A stretch of DNA of 64,000 nt from Eremomyces bilateralis CBS 781.70 (taxonomy: Eukaryota > Ascomycota > Dothideomycetes > Eremomycetales > Eremomycetaceae), in the NCBI RefSeq assembly GCF_010015585.1, contig NW_022985070.1:1455704-1519703 (forward strand), given 5' to 3'. Shown one piece after another: positions 1-10,763 of the stretch. Made by a program: the position numbers and the translations under genes. A model generated the notes under the pieces. The model searched no databases and was not told the origin of the DNA. It saw only the letters and a program-made list of their open reading frames with translations. Position 1 is the first letter of the stretch, and every line of letters begins with the position of its first letter.

Positions 1-272
1 CCTTGGACAGTCGTTGAGATAGGAACTATAGTAACCAAAACGCTGTTTCCTACCTCGGCCCCCCATCTTTGATTATTCATATTCTCTACTTGCATTCTCG
101 CATTGTTTCAAACACGAACGCCAACAAACCCTCTCAGTTCTCACCATTCAATCACTCAATCACACGCCGCTGCCTTAACTCCTACTTCGCCATCAACTAA
201 CACCACCAAAGCGAGTCTATTCCTCTATTTTTTATTGCTAATTGATCCACCGTTGTCAGTTGTATCCTGAAA
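1..272. other. Left-edge non-coding stretch
   Basis: No coding region can be supported. The stretch is AT-rich and pyrimidine-rich with repeated caatcactcaatcac-like words, which looks like a fungal promoter or 5' leader for the decayed kinase-like gene that follows. Confidence 0.4.
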
Positions 273-934
273 AATGCGTCAAACGCGGGCTACTTTGCCT
301 GATATCTCCCTCGCCAAATCAGCTGTTGCCCTCAATGGTCTCCTCCAGCTCTCCAGCTCTCCAGCTCCGCAGCTTTCCGAAAGGCATACCTAAGGTTTCA
401 CGTGCAGGAATATCACGAGTATACACGCTATCCCCCTTACCTAGGTCCTGGACGCACAATATCCCTCAAAAACATCAAGTAGGAGGAAGATATCGATCTC
501 TGTGGTCATGTCAACAAAGCGCGCATCTTGGATAACGAATATCAATGCGTGTACAAAGGCATGAATAGACCGATGTACTTTCTACATGACACCGAGGTTC
601 TCGAGCAAGAGCTGCGAAATTTGGTGGTGTTTCATGGCAGCAAGCGGATCGAGCAGCTATTTGCAGCGGCGGTATCTAGCAGTTCATACCACACCAGGGA
701 ATCCGGCGCCGCACCTATTCTTCGTGGTATCCTTCTCGAATATCATTCAAACGGTACGCTTCATGATATATTGCAATCCCCGGAACCTTGGATCATCGCC
801 AGTCCTGGTGGCTACAATGGGCATGGGACATCTCAACGGCTTTGGCATCCGTGCATCAGTTGGGGGTGACGCATATGGATCTAAAACCAAAGAATGTGCT
901 AATTAGCAAGGAATGGAATGCTCTTGTCATCGAG

Positions 935-970
935 GTTGGGGGCGTTGGGGGCGTTGGGGGCGTTGGGGGC
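935..970 (+). repeat. 9-bp tandem repeat (GTTGGGGGC)x4
   Basis: Four perfect copies of a 9-bp unit lie in the kinase-like relic, at the place where the DFG magnesium-binding motif is expected. In the matching frame they encode a Gly-Gly-Val repeat. Confidence 0.95.
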
Positions 971-1067
971 ACCGCTGATGAGTGGTTGCTACCAGAACTA
1001 TTTGAGTCGCCGGACAGGTGTTCAGATACCTGGGAATTGCGAGTGTAGAGCTATACGTGGGCACGCA

Positions 1068-1092
1068 GAAGAAGAAGAAGAAGAAGAAGAAG
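1068..1092 (+). repeat. (GAA)8 microsatellite
   Basis: A pure run of GAA triplets near the 3' end of the kinase-like relic. In one frame it reads poly-Glu, in another poly-Lys; neither matches a kinase C-lobe. Confidence 0.9.
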
Positions 1093-1344
1093 ATAGGTTA
1101 CTATTACTTCAGATTGCTCAAAAGGCTGAACAAACCCGTGGCCGGGTCTCTCTCGCCGCCATTTCTGATCGATTCTCCCAAGTCATCTTGGAACAGTAGT
1201 TAGGTTGACAAATTTTGGGAGGCCGGGGTCAAAGAATCCATGCGTTTTATAAATGCTTTTTTTCGGATTCTTTTGCCCATTCGATCCAACAGAAGATACA
1301 GCAGGAAAGCAGGAAAGCACCCTCACAAATTTCCGAAGCGGGAT

Positions 1345-2088
1345 CTAGGCGTACGTTGCAAGATCGTACGGTCCTCCTTTTTCCAACGCCCGTTTGTATG
1401 CCGGCCGATTTATCACTGTGTCGTGCCATTTGGCTAATTTGGGATATTTCTCCAATTTGATGTAGCCTCCGCCAACCGCCTGGTCCATGGGAAAGATCAT
1501 GTTGAGGTCAGCCAAGCCGAGTTTCTTGCCTGAGAACCACGGTCGCTCCTCGGACAGTGCATCATCTAGGATTTGGTAGGAGATAGTCAGATCGTTCATG
1601 AAGTGAAGGCGGATAGGCAGCACCATTAGCAGGGTAAGCTGTCGTAATGGGAAGAATAGCATGGCTGGAATGACTTCGAACGTGACGATGAAGTTGACTT
1701 TGGCCAGTAGAGAGCCATTCGCGAACTCCTGGAAGAAGGTGTCTCGCGCTTTGTCTTCCTCTGACTCCGGGATCCAGATGCCGTCGGTGTAGTGGTCCGA
1801 GATGAACTGGAGGATGAGTCGCGTTTCGGTCAGGACGTTCGGTATGATCTGATATGTGACTTCCGCTTCCCCGTCGACGTGTTCCAGCGTAACTGTGGGC
1901 GACTTTCCGAGCGGAAAGTGTGATTTGAGTACTTTGGTGGTGTCCGCGCCTCTCCGAGGAAGATTCACGATATTGTACTTGATGCCGGCGTCAGCAATCT
2001 CCTCTAGCGCCCAGAGAACTTCTCGGGCTTTGGAGGAGGACATGTTGTACACCGTCGGGATGGTCTTTTGTTGCGAGTTTCCGTCCAT
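1345..2088 (-). CDS. Glutathione S-transferase (Gtt1-like)
   Basis: Intronless 247-residue protein. Residues about 8-100 form a thioredoxin-like GST N-domain: an opening strand PTVYNMSSSKAREVLWALEE, the cis-proline segment PLGKSPTV, and the glutathione-contact segment LTETRLILQF, where yeast Gtt1 has LAESGFIFQY. The rest is a helical C-domain with the GST core motif LGLADLNMIFPMD near residue 200. The family conjugates glutathione to electrophiles or reduces peroxides; membrane association, as in Gtt1, is possible because of the hydrophobic stretch around residues 140-165. The start is the first ATG of the frame. The gene is convergent with the kinase relic and its promoter side faces the 2242-2457 inverted repeat, about 150 bp upstream. 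The substrate is unknown. Both glutathione-synthesis subunits also occur in this window, but far away. Confidence 0.85.
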   Translation of the reverse strand: MDGNSQQKTIPTVYNMSSSKAREVLWALEEIADAGIKYNIVNLPRRGADTTKVLKSHFPLGKSPTVTLEHVDGEAEVTYQIIPNVLTETRLILQFISDHYTDGIWIPESEEDKARDTFFQEFANGSLLAKVNFIVTFEVIPAMLFFPLRQLTLLMVLPIRLHFMNDLTISYQILDDALSEERPWFSGKKLGLADLNMIFPMDQAVGGGYIKLEKYPKLAKWHDTVINRPAYKRALEKGGPYDLATYA

Positions 2089-2241
2089 TTTGATTGTTTT
2101 TCGGGTGGATTGCAGCCGATGGCGAGCGAGTCTTTCAAGTCAAGGATTAATTTCGAACAGCATACGGAAGGTGGGAGGTTGATGTTTGGTTGATGACGAC
2201 CCAGGCATATATACGTACTCGGTACTACGTACGGAGTATGG

Positions 2242-2457
2242 TATTTGAAAACCGGGACCCTTGGTCAAGACCACTGCACAGGAGGATTTCGACCAAGTGA
2301 ATATAAGATCATAGACTAATCATCAGATTACTCACTTTTCGTATAGAATACGGAATATACGGTACCAGGGACGTAAGTTTAGTCTGTAATCTTATATTCA
2401 ATTTGTCCGAATCCTCCTGTCCCGCAAGTCTTGGCCAAGGGTCCCGATTCTCAAATA
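2242..2457. mobile_element. MITE-like foldback element with ~79-bp inverted arms
   Basis: Positions 2242-2319 and 2379-2457 are inverted copies of each other, about 80% identical by eye, separated by a 59-nt loop. Shared blocks include CGGGACCCTTGG, ACAGGAGGATT and GAATATAAGAT. The outer ends read TATTTGA and TCAAATA, which would fit a TA target duplication as in Tc1/mariner-type MITEs. There is no coding capacity. Several arm differences are C/T or G/A, consistent with age or mild RIP-like mutation. It lies between the GST promoter and the MetAP2 gene. Confidence 0.75.
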
Positions 2458-2988
2458 CTGTCAGACTTTGCGGCATACGGATGTGACAGTCTTGGGCTTC
2501 GCCCAGTCTGTGTGTTGTGGCCTAAGGCAGAAGGGATAGGTAGACCGTTTGCCCACAGATGTAAATAGCAGATCGCAGTGAGAGAGATCTTCTCCTTCTC
2601 TCTTTAGCAATTCAACAGCGTTACCAGCTTACCAAATCCTTCGTGGTTTGGGCCCATGACAACGGAGTATATTATACCATACCCTTTTGCTGGTAAACCT
2701 GCAGTACTCGATCTAAACCCTATTCGGTCAGAGAGCTTAGTCCTCGGAGGGGATGGTCACTACGCGAATACTAGCCCAAGCCCCGGTCAGACGAGTAATG
2801 CACTGGGGGGAACATATCATATCACCTAAAATGGTAAAGCGTGTGCCAAGACATGCGGGGGATCACCTCCAGTGACTTCCTTCTTGCCATCTCTTCGGAC
2901 GCCAACCTTTAGGCTTCCGGTTTATGGTATCAACAACGACCTCAGTAACCCTACAGTACTTACTTATGACTACGAGTCGAAGCCGATC
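2458..2988. other. Intergenic region upstream of MetAP2
   Basis: No gene seen. It contains a short perfect hairpin (TGGGC-TTC-GCCCA near 2493-2506) and presumably the MetAP2 promoter. An open frame at 2872-3243 is mostly a shadow of the MetAP2 exons. Confidence 0.5.
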
Positions 2989-4578
2989 ATGGGATCCAAG
3001 ACACCAGATGGCCACCGTCGAGGTCCAAATGGTATGGGCAGAGATATTGGGTATGCATTGAGCTATTCTGATATCTTAAGCAGAGTCATCGGCACACGCT
3101 GCAATTGCTGCCGTCAACCCTCCCAAGTCAGCAGCAGCCAGTGGACTCCTTCAGGGTGCACTCGAAGGGGAAGACGAAGACGGGGACGAGGACGACGCCA
3201 AGATTGGAGCCGAGCTGAAGTCCGGCGGCCAGTCCAACGATAGTATGCCAACCTGACGTTAATACACGCTTGAAGCTAACCCTCGAAGACAAGAAGAAGA
3301 AAAGGAAGAGGACCAAGAAGAAGAAGACAAAAGCACTGGATAGACATCAGTCCATTCCTCCCAGGGTTGCACTCGTCAACCTCTTTCACGATCAGCGATA
3401 TCCGGAGGGCGAGATTGTCGAATATGCCACCGACAATGATAATCTCCTACGCACCACGGCCGAAGAACTTCGTCACCTATCCGTCGTGAACAACATGGAT
3501 GATGAGTTCCTGAATGACTATCGCAAAGCGGCCGAAGTCCATCGTCAGGTCCGCCAATATGCGCAGACGATCGCAAAGCCCGGCGTTCCCATGAGCCAGC
3601 TCGCCCAAGAGATCGAGGACGGCGTTCGGGCACTGACCAATCACCAAGGTCTTGATACCGGAGACGCTCTCAAAGCCGGCATGGGATTTCCGACTGGGCT
3701 CTGCTTGAACAACGTAGCGGCGCACTGGACGCCCAATCCTGGTGCCAAGGAGGTTATCCTCCAGTACGACGATGTCCTGAAAGTGGATTTCGGGGTACAT
3801 GTCAGCGGCAGGATTGTTGATAGCGCCTTTACCTTGGCTTTCAATCCTGTCTACGACAATCTGCTCGCGGCCGTCAAGGCAGCCACCAATACGGGGCTCA
3901 AGGTAAGCGAATCTGCTCTGCATGGCGTCTGCAACGTTGAATAATCGCGCAGGAAGCTGGCATCGATGCCCGGATCGATCACATCAGTGGAGAAATCCAA
4001 GAAGTGATGGAGAGCTACGAAGTCGAGATCAACGGAAAGATCATCCCTGTCAAAGCGGTTCGGACCATCACTGGCCATAACATCTTGCGCTACAAGATCC
4101 ATGGGGACAAGCAAGTCCCCTTTGTCAAGACCAAAACCAACCAACGCATGGAAGAAGGTGATGTGTTCGCCATCGAAACCTTCGGTACCACCGGCAAAGG
4201 TCATCTCAGGGATGACGTAGGTGTCTACGGCTACGGGCGCAATGAGCATGTCAGCGCTGCTGGGCTCCATCATGCCTCTGCGAAGTCGCTGCTGAAAACG
4301 ATCGATCAGAACTTCGGAACTCTTGTCTTCTCCCGAAATTACCTTGAGCGCATGGGAGTGAAGCATTACCACCTCGGCATGAAAACGCTCGTCTCGAACG
4401 GCATTGTCGAGTCCTATGGGCCGTTAGTCGACGTTCCTGGCTCGTACGTCGCACAGTTTGAGCATGTGAGTATGGTCCACAGCTGAAGACGCAGAATATG
4501 CTGACGCCATCTTCTCAACAGACCGTTCTGCTCCGGCCCAATTGCAAGGAAGTGATCTCCCGAGGAGACGATTACTAA
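2989..4578 (+). CDS. Methionine aminopeptidase 2 (MetAP2)
   Basis: Five exons (2989-3031, 3084-3242, 3289-3902, 3953-4465, 4522-4578) give 461 residues, close to the usual 460-480. MetAP2 is a cytosolic dinuclear metalloprotease that removes initiator methionine from nascent proteins. The N-terminus begins MGSKTPDGH, followed by an acidic stretch and a Lys-rich block ([12 protein letters not shown]), the usual ribosome-associated tail. All metal ligands are present: the two Asp in [16 protein letters not shown], His in TGHN, Glu in FAIETFG, Glu in QFEH; the substrate-site His is in [10 protein letters not shown]. It ends SRGDDY, the fungal family terminus. The N-terminus resembles the second MetAP2 (MetAP2-2 type) of A. 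fumigatus rather than the housekeeping MAAQ-type, and several normally constant positions differ ([14 protein letters not shown] for NLNGHSIGQYRIHA), so it may be a paralog. Splice phases join cleanly at all four introns. Confidence 0.92.
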
Positions 4579-5334
4579 GGGAATGTGGGAATTCGGGGGA
4601 TAAATTGATTCTGGGAATGGTAGCTGCATTTGATTCTCTGTGTACCTGACTTCAACAGTCATGGAAAAAACCACCTTGGTAAGGCATTTCAACACGCCTT
4701 ATTTATAGTATTATCTGGCCGATGACGCTCTTTTCAACCGCAAATATCAAAAATCGATTGCACCGTGTTTCATTGTCTCAAGCTACTGCGGTGTGAAACT
4801 GCGCTTTCGTTCTCTCACAGATTTCTACCACTGACGTGTTTATTCGCGAGAGTTGTTGACACGCTTGAGCGAGCAGCTTGGATTGAGACTCCATTCCAAC
4901 CATTATCAATTGACGCAAACCCCGCTACGCTGCTCGAAATCAGTCATCAGAACCGCAAAGACCCTATCGTCAGCTTACATCCTCTTATTGAGGGGCGCAA
5001 CAGCTCGATTATATTTGATCGACATGTCTTTCTATATTTCGGGTTTCTCGTTCTTTTCATAGGGGCGTCCGAGCTGAGAGGAAATATTGCCACTCCCCAC
5101 TTGCCAGTTGTGGAGTGTGGACTTGATCTTGCGGGGTTTCGCCGTTCCGGGTTCGAGTAAGCTATCCCGGATTGGGAGCGCTATTTACCCATTTTCCTAT
5201 GCAGGAATACGAGGTAGGACGGACTATCAAACACTACCTCTGCTGTTCAGCTGTCGGACACACTGCGACTTGATTCACGATGTGTCGATGTCCCATCACC
5301 AGCTGTTCCTTTCTATGCGAACGCGGCCGCAACC
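4579..5334. other. Intergenic region before the DUF6601-like gene
   Basis: No supported gene. A 131-codon open frame at 4765-5160 has no domain-like features and no clear intron structure; I treat it as chance. The 3' UTR of MetAP2 and the promoter of the next gene must lie here. Confidence 0.45.
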
Positions 5335-6549
5335 ATGGCTACGCAGAGAAGCGAAACTATGACCTCAAGTCCAACTCTGGTCTCCAGGCCAATCACGAAT
5401 ACCAGCTCCACAAACGTTTCGGCCGCGACTGGCGTACCCTTTGAGTGCGAGCTTCAGCTCGCCCATGACCTGGAATACCTTCCCACCGGCGTGGATGAGA
5501 AGCGTCGCGTGTTGCTCCGGCGGGATTCCGACTATCAAACCCTCCCCGGCCAGCCTCGCGTGCGGTTAAACTCCGTCCAGTTGCCGGAATACCTGCTGTA
5601 AGTCGCCGGCAAGCAAACAGCGATGGCCCTCCCGGAAATATAGAGAACGTGGTGGGCTAATGGTCTATAAAGGGAACATTCTATCATTGACTTTTTCGAC
5701 ACCCATCTTATAAGGGTGCGGCAACATGCCCCCTACGATGGCATCTCGTGCTTGCATGAGCAAGGGGTTCTCGGCCTCCGAGTGATCTTGACGGAACGGA
5801 TCCGCCTGCACCTAATACGGACGGACGATCGCATGTTTATCCGACCGCTCCCCTCCTATCTGACGTCCTTTGCATTTTGGGAGTTCCTCCTAGACGAGGA
5901 GAACGAATCATTAAGTCCGGATGATCGAATGCGCATTGTGCACAACACATTTGGCTTTCTCCGGACCTACTACTACCTCATCCGTTATCCGTCCGATTTC
6001 CGGCTGGCGCAGAAGTTGGGTCTACTCCCGGCGGATATCGCATTCGAACCGTTCGCGCATTTCATCGCGGCGTTTTCGGACCTGGCGAATGATGTGTTGC
6101 TGGAAAAGGCGCCCCGATGGACGTTCGGCGAGCTGGACCTGAGCCATCTGAACTCGGCGTCGCTGGTATGGCGGTGGCATAATTACTTCAACCTTTACCC
6201 CTTCCGAAACCATGTGCTCATCAACAAATACTACGGCCCGGTGTTGTTCCTGTTCGCTACCTTTAGCGTTGCATTGTCTGCGATGCAGGTATGGGCACAG
6301 CTCTTGGACCTCCAGGACTATGATTCGGAGAAAGAGGCCTCTGGGGTGGGGTTTATGTGGTGGTTTGCGATGGAAAGCATCGGCTATTCTTTTGCGTTGG
6401 GCGCCTGCTTCCTGTTTGCCTACCTCTGGACTGCCTCCGTTGATGCCAGAAGGGCCAATCGGGCTATGAAGAAATGGAAACGAGAGACAGGGGCCAACCA
6501 CGACCAACCAAGTCTAGCAAGGTCATTTTTGAGCAGATGGCTAAAATAA
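5335..6549 (+). CDS. Fungal two-helix membrane protein, DUF6601-like
   Basis: Two exons (5335-5597, 5673-6549) joined in phase give about 379 residues. The N-terminal half is soluble-looking with PFECELQLAHDLEYLPTGVD and later VRLNSVQLPEYL and LPSYLTSFAFWEFLL. Two hydrophobic helices follow, GPVLFLFATFSVALSAMQV (about residues 295-315) and SIGYSFALGACFLFAYLW (about 340-358), then a basic tail. The motif pattern resembles a fungus-specific family I recall as DUF6601; this was not searched. No enzymatic motif is visible and I assign no function. The start is the only ATG upstream of the conserved N-terminal block in frame, with a Kozak-like context (AACCATGG). Confidence 0.75.
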
Positions 6550-6616
6550 CGGACGTGTCTGCTAGGCCCACTGGGGGAGTTTAGGCTACAAACTAATGCC
6601 CTCAAATGCTGAGAGA

Positions 6617-7738
6617 TCACGGAGACTTGGGCAGCAAGTTGCGCAGCGTGAGGTCGTACACCACATCTTCAACCTCCTTCATCTGAGCATATCGTTTAGT
6701 CAACATCGAAGTTTGAAGAATGATGGAAGCGAGACCGACCTTGTACTTGATACCGTCACTTCGCTTCCGCAGCGCATCGTTCTTGAGGTTCAAGAGGAGG
6801 AATGCGCTGTGGAGATCTTTGATAAACCGGCTGATTTGCTGCGGCCGCTCGTAATCCCCGAGCGTGACGGAATTCCGAGCGAGGCGCGACTGCTCACGAT
6901 TAGTGTCAAATACTGCTTTGCGAAACAGAATTGGGACCCACAAGTTCCTCAATAAGAGAGAGCAGGGCATGTAAATACTCCTCGATGGTCAGATGGAATT
7001 CGTCTCGATCTTTCAGGTTCGCCGGCACTGGATGCATCAGAATGGTCAGCGCATTTCTGATATTCCAATTCCGCAACTCTTGCCTTGCATGATGTCCGCA
7101 ACTTCGTCGATGGTCAGGAGCTTCCCAATTTCCTTTCTTCCTTCAGATTGGCCTGGTTGGTTGGCGAACCCTCCTAACCATCCGCAGTAGACAATGTCGA
7201 AAACCTGATTGGCTTAGCATAATGAAGCGTGGAGAATATCTGGCGGTGCTTACCAGGTCCTGAATCTGTCGTGACCAGATCCCGTTCCATCGATAATACG
7301 GATGCTGCGAGGCAACCTGCACCAATTTCGATAGAGCTGGCAGCTGCTGGCGTATTGATGCTTCTGATGCTTGAATTACTGAGGCCACTATATTGGATGT
7401 CAGCGTATTCGGCATGTAATGAAGCTCGTTCGACCCATGGTGACGTACAGGACTTGGAAGGAATGGCATGCGTTTTAGACAATGCAGCTTTGGTAGATTT
7501 GCCTTCAAACTGTTTATCAGCTGCTACTCCAGTGGCTTCTGATGATTTCGTCCACTTGCTTACTTTGTTTTTCTAGACGATCCACGATTTCACGAAGCCC
7601 CTTGAACAAATCAGCCATGTGTGTATTCTGGGTAGAAGCACCTCCTACCTCCTGGACCACCGCGTCTTCATCGATCTTCCGCTGTAGTTGATCGAATATG
7701 GCCGGATCAACCAGCCCTTTGACCGAACTGGAATCCAT
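6617..7738 (-). CDS. Translin
   Basis: Multi-exon gene for translin, an octameric nucleic-acid-binding protein that pairs with TRAX to form the C3PO RNase. Seen motifs, N to C: MDSSSVKGLVDPAIFDQL; QHPYYRWNGIWSRQIQ; VFDIVYCGWLGGF; LKDRDEFHLTIEEYL; NSVTLGDYERPQQISRFI; LLNLKNDALRKRSDGIKY; EVEDVVYDLTLRNLL. These match the translin signature blocks in order. The start at 7738 is the ATG just before the conserved first helix; an upstream ATG in the same frame (7882) would add an unrelated hydrophobic stretch. One intron, 7028-7083, uses a GC donor (CAAG|GCAAGA) and joins VADIMQ to VPANLKDRD in phase. The first intron is the least certain; a 44-nt version ending GTAGCAG keeps frame. Confidence 0.85.
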
Positions 7739-8644
7739 GATGGTTGGTATTATGGATGCGATTGGGAGGATGAAATTGAGGAGTGGGAAATGTTCAAGTC
7801 GGTTGGAGACAAAGGTTGGAGACAAAGTGTTGATAGATGATACAGGTAGGTGTATCAACAAACAGCACACAATGAAAAGCACTCCACTTGTAAAAGCTAG
7901 GCAATTGCTTCGGATCCTACGCGACGATGATTGGCAGTTACAAGAAGTCGACTAACTATAATTTCTTAGTTTTATACTACGAATCTAGTAATACTACACC
8001 AAAGTCTAATACTCCTCCCTCGTATATCACCACACTACCAGCTCCGTACCTTAGTAATAATAAGTCAGGTCTGTTTTTCAGTTGCCATTTTCGGTCATGT
8101 CCCCGCTAAAATCCCTGTCGCATATCTGTGGCGTTAATCGCTGAAGTGGCTGAACACATACTGATTTAGATCCGTTCCATCAGATCTACGATTATTAACG
8201 ATATGCTTCCGGAATTCAACATCTTGCACTACATCCATGCCCATTGCCGCCAAATACCCTCAATATTCACACCTTATGATGCTTGGTTGAAGCTGTAGTG
8301 AGTTTGACTAAAAGCATCCCGGCGAGGAAGTCCTTATATACAGTCCGTACATACATCATCGAGACTTCCGCTCCTTCACTGCATCGGAATTTGTTCTTAC
8401 TCTTACTCCTTCCACAGTTTCAACAGACCTCTACCCGATAAATACATGATAATATCACCACTGGCAATGGCTGAACCTTCAATCACGGCACGCACTCCTA
8501 TCTTCTAGGCACAGTTCATCCTCAACCGCCGCAACCCTATCATAGAACAGAGTGCACCCGGATCATTAAAGTCGCTCAATGTCGAATCCACGACTTCATA
8601 CAAGATCCAGTGCCTCAGCATACCATCCGAGCTAGCTCTGCACC
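7739..8644. other. Intergenic region between translin and the deubiquitinase
   Basis: Divergent promoter region of translin and the Ubp16-like gene. An AT-rich patch lies at 7950-8060. No gene or repeat that I can support. Confidence 0.5.
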
Positions 8645-10763
8645 ATGAACCGCATGGGAGCCCCCGAACGAGACGCTGTCAAGAATCCATACCACTACGA
8701 AGGCGGACAACCCGAATTCACCGGTGTTCTACTGGGAGTTGTTCTTCTGCTCTCTCTCGCATGGCACTTCCTTTGTCAATATAATCTGGCGAACACTATC
8801 CACCAAACAATACGTAGCGTGTCGACCAGGCTTCATTCCGCCCTTCCCCGCTGGCTCATAGGAGATTCAGAACACGCAATGCTACATCATCGGACGGAGT
8901 CGATAAGAAAATTACTGGGCTTCGAAGGAGCGCCATTGGTGAGGTCGCTGGTACAGGGCGACCGCTCTAGATTTGCCAGCTGGGGGCGCAGCCCTCCTGG
9001 GCTCGGCAACTGGGATAATTCCTGTTACCAGAACTGTATAATTCAGGTGAGAATGGGTGTATGTTCCAACGCTTTCATGACACTGACACCGACATCAGGG
9101 CCTTGCCTCCTTGCACTCCCTCAAGGATTTCCTCTCCGCACCATCCATGAACTTCCATCGCCTCGAAGAAAACTCAACAATACATTCCCTACAGGAGACA
9201 TTATTGAAACTGACCGATCCTGCAAACGGTGGACGTCAACTATGGCTCCCAGGAAAACTGAAATCAATGAGTAGCTGGCAACAGCAAGATGCTCAAGAAT
9301 ACTTCTCGAAGATTATGGAGCAAATGGACCAGGAGGCTCGGAAAGCAACCACTATCAATTCTCTGTTATTGGGGTTGAAAGATATACCGGATTCCAATGA
9401 GACCTTGCCAGATGCAGAGACTGCATCGCATCTCCAGTCGCTCAGACTTCACAACCCTCTTGAGGGCATGCTTGCTCAAAGAGTTGGATGTATCAACTGT
9501 GGCTATTCCGAAGGTCTGAGCTTGATCCCGTTCAATTGCTTGACGGTAGCTCTTGGCCGAAGCCACTTATACGACATCCGTGATTGCCTTGATGAATATA
9601 CCAAACTCGAACCCATCGAAGGCGTCCAGTGCGCCAAGTGCTCGGTCCAGCACCATTTGGAAGGCTGTATGAGAATGGCCACCGAGAAGAAAGATGGCTC
9701 ATCTCTCGATACGTTTCATCAGGCCGTCCAAACCAGGGTGAACACGCTGCGGGCCGCACTCAACGACGAAGATTTCTCGGACGATACCCTAACAAAGAAG
9801 TGCAAGATCCCGAAGCGACAATGGGTGTCCAGCACGAAGACCCGACAAGCCGTCATCGCGCGACCTCCGCAGTGCTTAGCCTTTCACGTCAACCGAAGTG
9901 TTTTCGACGAAATGACGGGCACCCAGTGGAAAAATTATGCGGCTGTTCAGTTTCCACTGTTCTTAGATCTAGATGAATGGGGCCTAGGCTCGAAGGTGGT
10001 CTCGAAACCGATGCAAGAGCCCCCGTCCGAAACGCCGAACATCATCCCAGGCGAAGAAGCGTGGATCATGAATCCGAATGTCACGATGCTCCCGAATGGA
10101 GGAGACCAATCGTCATCCGAGCCCCACTGGCGGTACCGGCTACGCGCGGTCATCACTCACTACGGAAGGCATGAGAATGGCCACTATATATGCTTTAGGA
10201 AACATTCCGGCGGACTTGGGTCCGACTCCGATGGAGATACCCCAACGCAAGAGAATGCCGAGGCATCGAAGGATTCCTGGTGGCAGTTGAGCGATGAGGA
10301 TGTCGTCGAAGTGTCGGAGGACAACGTTCTGTCACAAGGAGGCGTCTTCATGCTTTTTTACGAGCAGGTTCCCGTCGACGGGATCTCGGTAAGCCCAGAT
10401 CAGCAGCAGGACCATTCCACCGCGGAAGATGTGCACATCACTCCACCTCTTACGGAGGCCGATTCAACCCTTTCCTTGCCAATTCCATCACACCAAGAAC
10501 CGGATGTGGAGCCAACAGCTGAGGTGCATCGAGTGGAATCCATTCCAGCAATCCCTCCGGAGGAACCGAGTGCCAACCCCATCGAACCCGAATCGACTAC
10601 AAGCGAGGCGGACGATCACGAGAACCACATGTCAATAACCCATTCCAAACTCTCGCCCGAAAAACCTCCCGACCACGAAGATCGCGCACCGGCCCGGATG
10701 CGCACGGCGACGACGCCCACCGCAACCTTCCAGGGTCCGAAAGTGCGGATGGTGTCCATCTAA
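8645..10763 (+). CDS. Membrane-anchored ubiquitin carboxyl-terminal hydrolase (Ubp16-like)
   Basis: Two exons (8645-9046, 9099-10763) encode 688 residues. It is a USP-class cysteine protease that removes ubiquitin. Residues about 26-45 (GVLLGVVLLLSLAWHFLC) form one N-terminal membrane helix, as in yeast Ubp16 and animal USP30, which sit on the mitochondrial outer membrane; that location is an inference here. The Cys box GLGNWDNSCYQNCIIQ spans the intron (Cys at about 127), a QQQDAQEYF block follows, a zinc-ribbon-like pair CINC and CAKC lies in the middle, and the His box is YGRHENGHYICFR followed by WWQLSDEDV and FMLFYEQ. All three catalytic elements are present. The last 120 residues are a low-complexity acidic, Pro/Ser-rich tail. 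The intron is 52 nt with a GTGAGA donor and CAG acceptor. Confidence 0.9.

Larger units (their letters stand above)
273..1199 (+). pseudogene. Decayed protein-kinase-like gene
   Basis: The plus strand carries pieces of a eukaryotic protein kinase fold. Near 404-787 one frame gives a conserved-looking N-lobe region and a hinge-like stretch (GILLEYHSNGTLHDIL, about 727-775). From about 788 a second frame gives the catalytic loop HQLGVTHMDLKPKNVLI, where HMD replaces the usual HRD. The DFG motif is not visible; at that place lies a four-copy 9-bp repeat translating to Gly-Gly-Val. Further on LLPEL resembles the APE motif and SDTWELRV resembles subdomain IX. The open frame is broken by a TAG at 481-483, a frame change near 785 and a stop after WELRV, followed by a (GAA)n run. 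No intron with GT-AG borders explains these breaks. It resembles a family of kinase-like proteins often multiplied in Aspergillus (from memory). A badly modelled but active gene cannot be fully excluded. Confidence 0.7.

Noticed and set aside
4765-5160. 131-codon plus-strand frame
   Set aside because: No motif, no splice structure, lies in an ordinary promoter-sized gap.
1-8000. Idea of a secondary-metabolite cluster around MetAP2 and GST
   Set aside because: No synthase, oxygenase, transporter or pathway regulator is present in the window.
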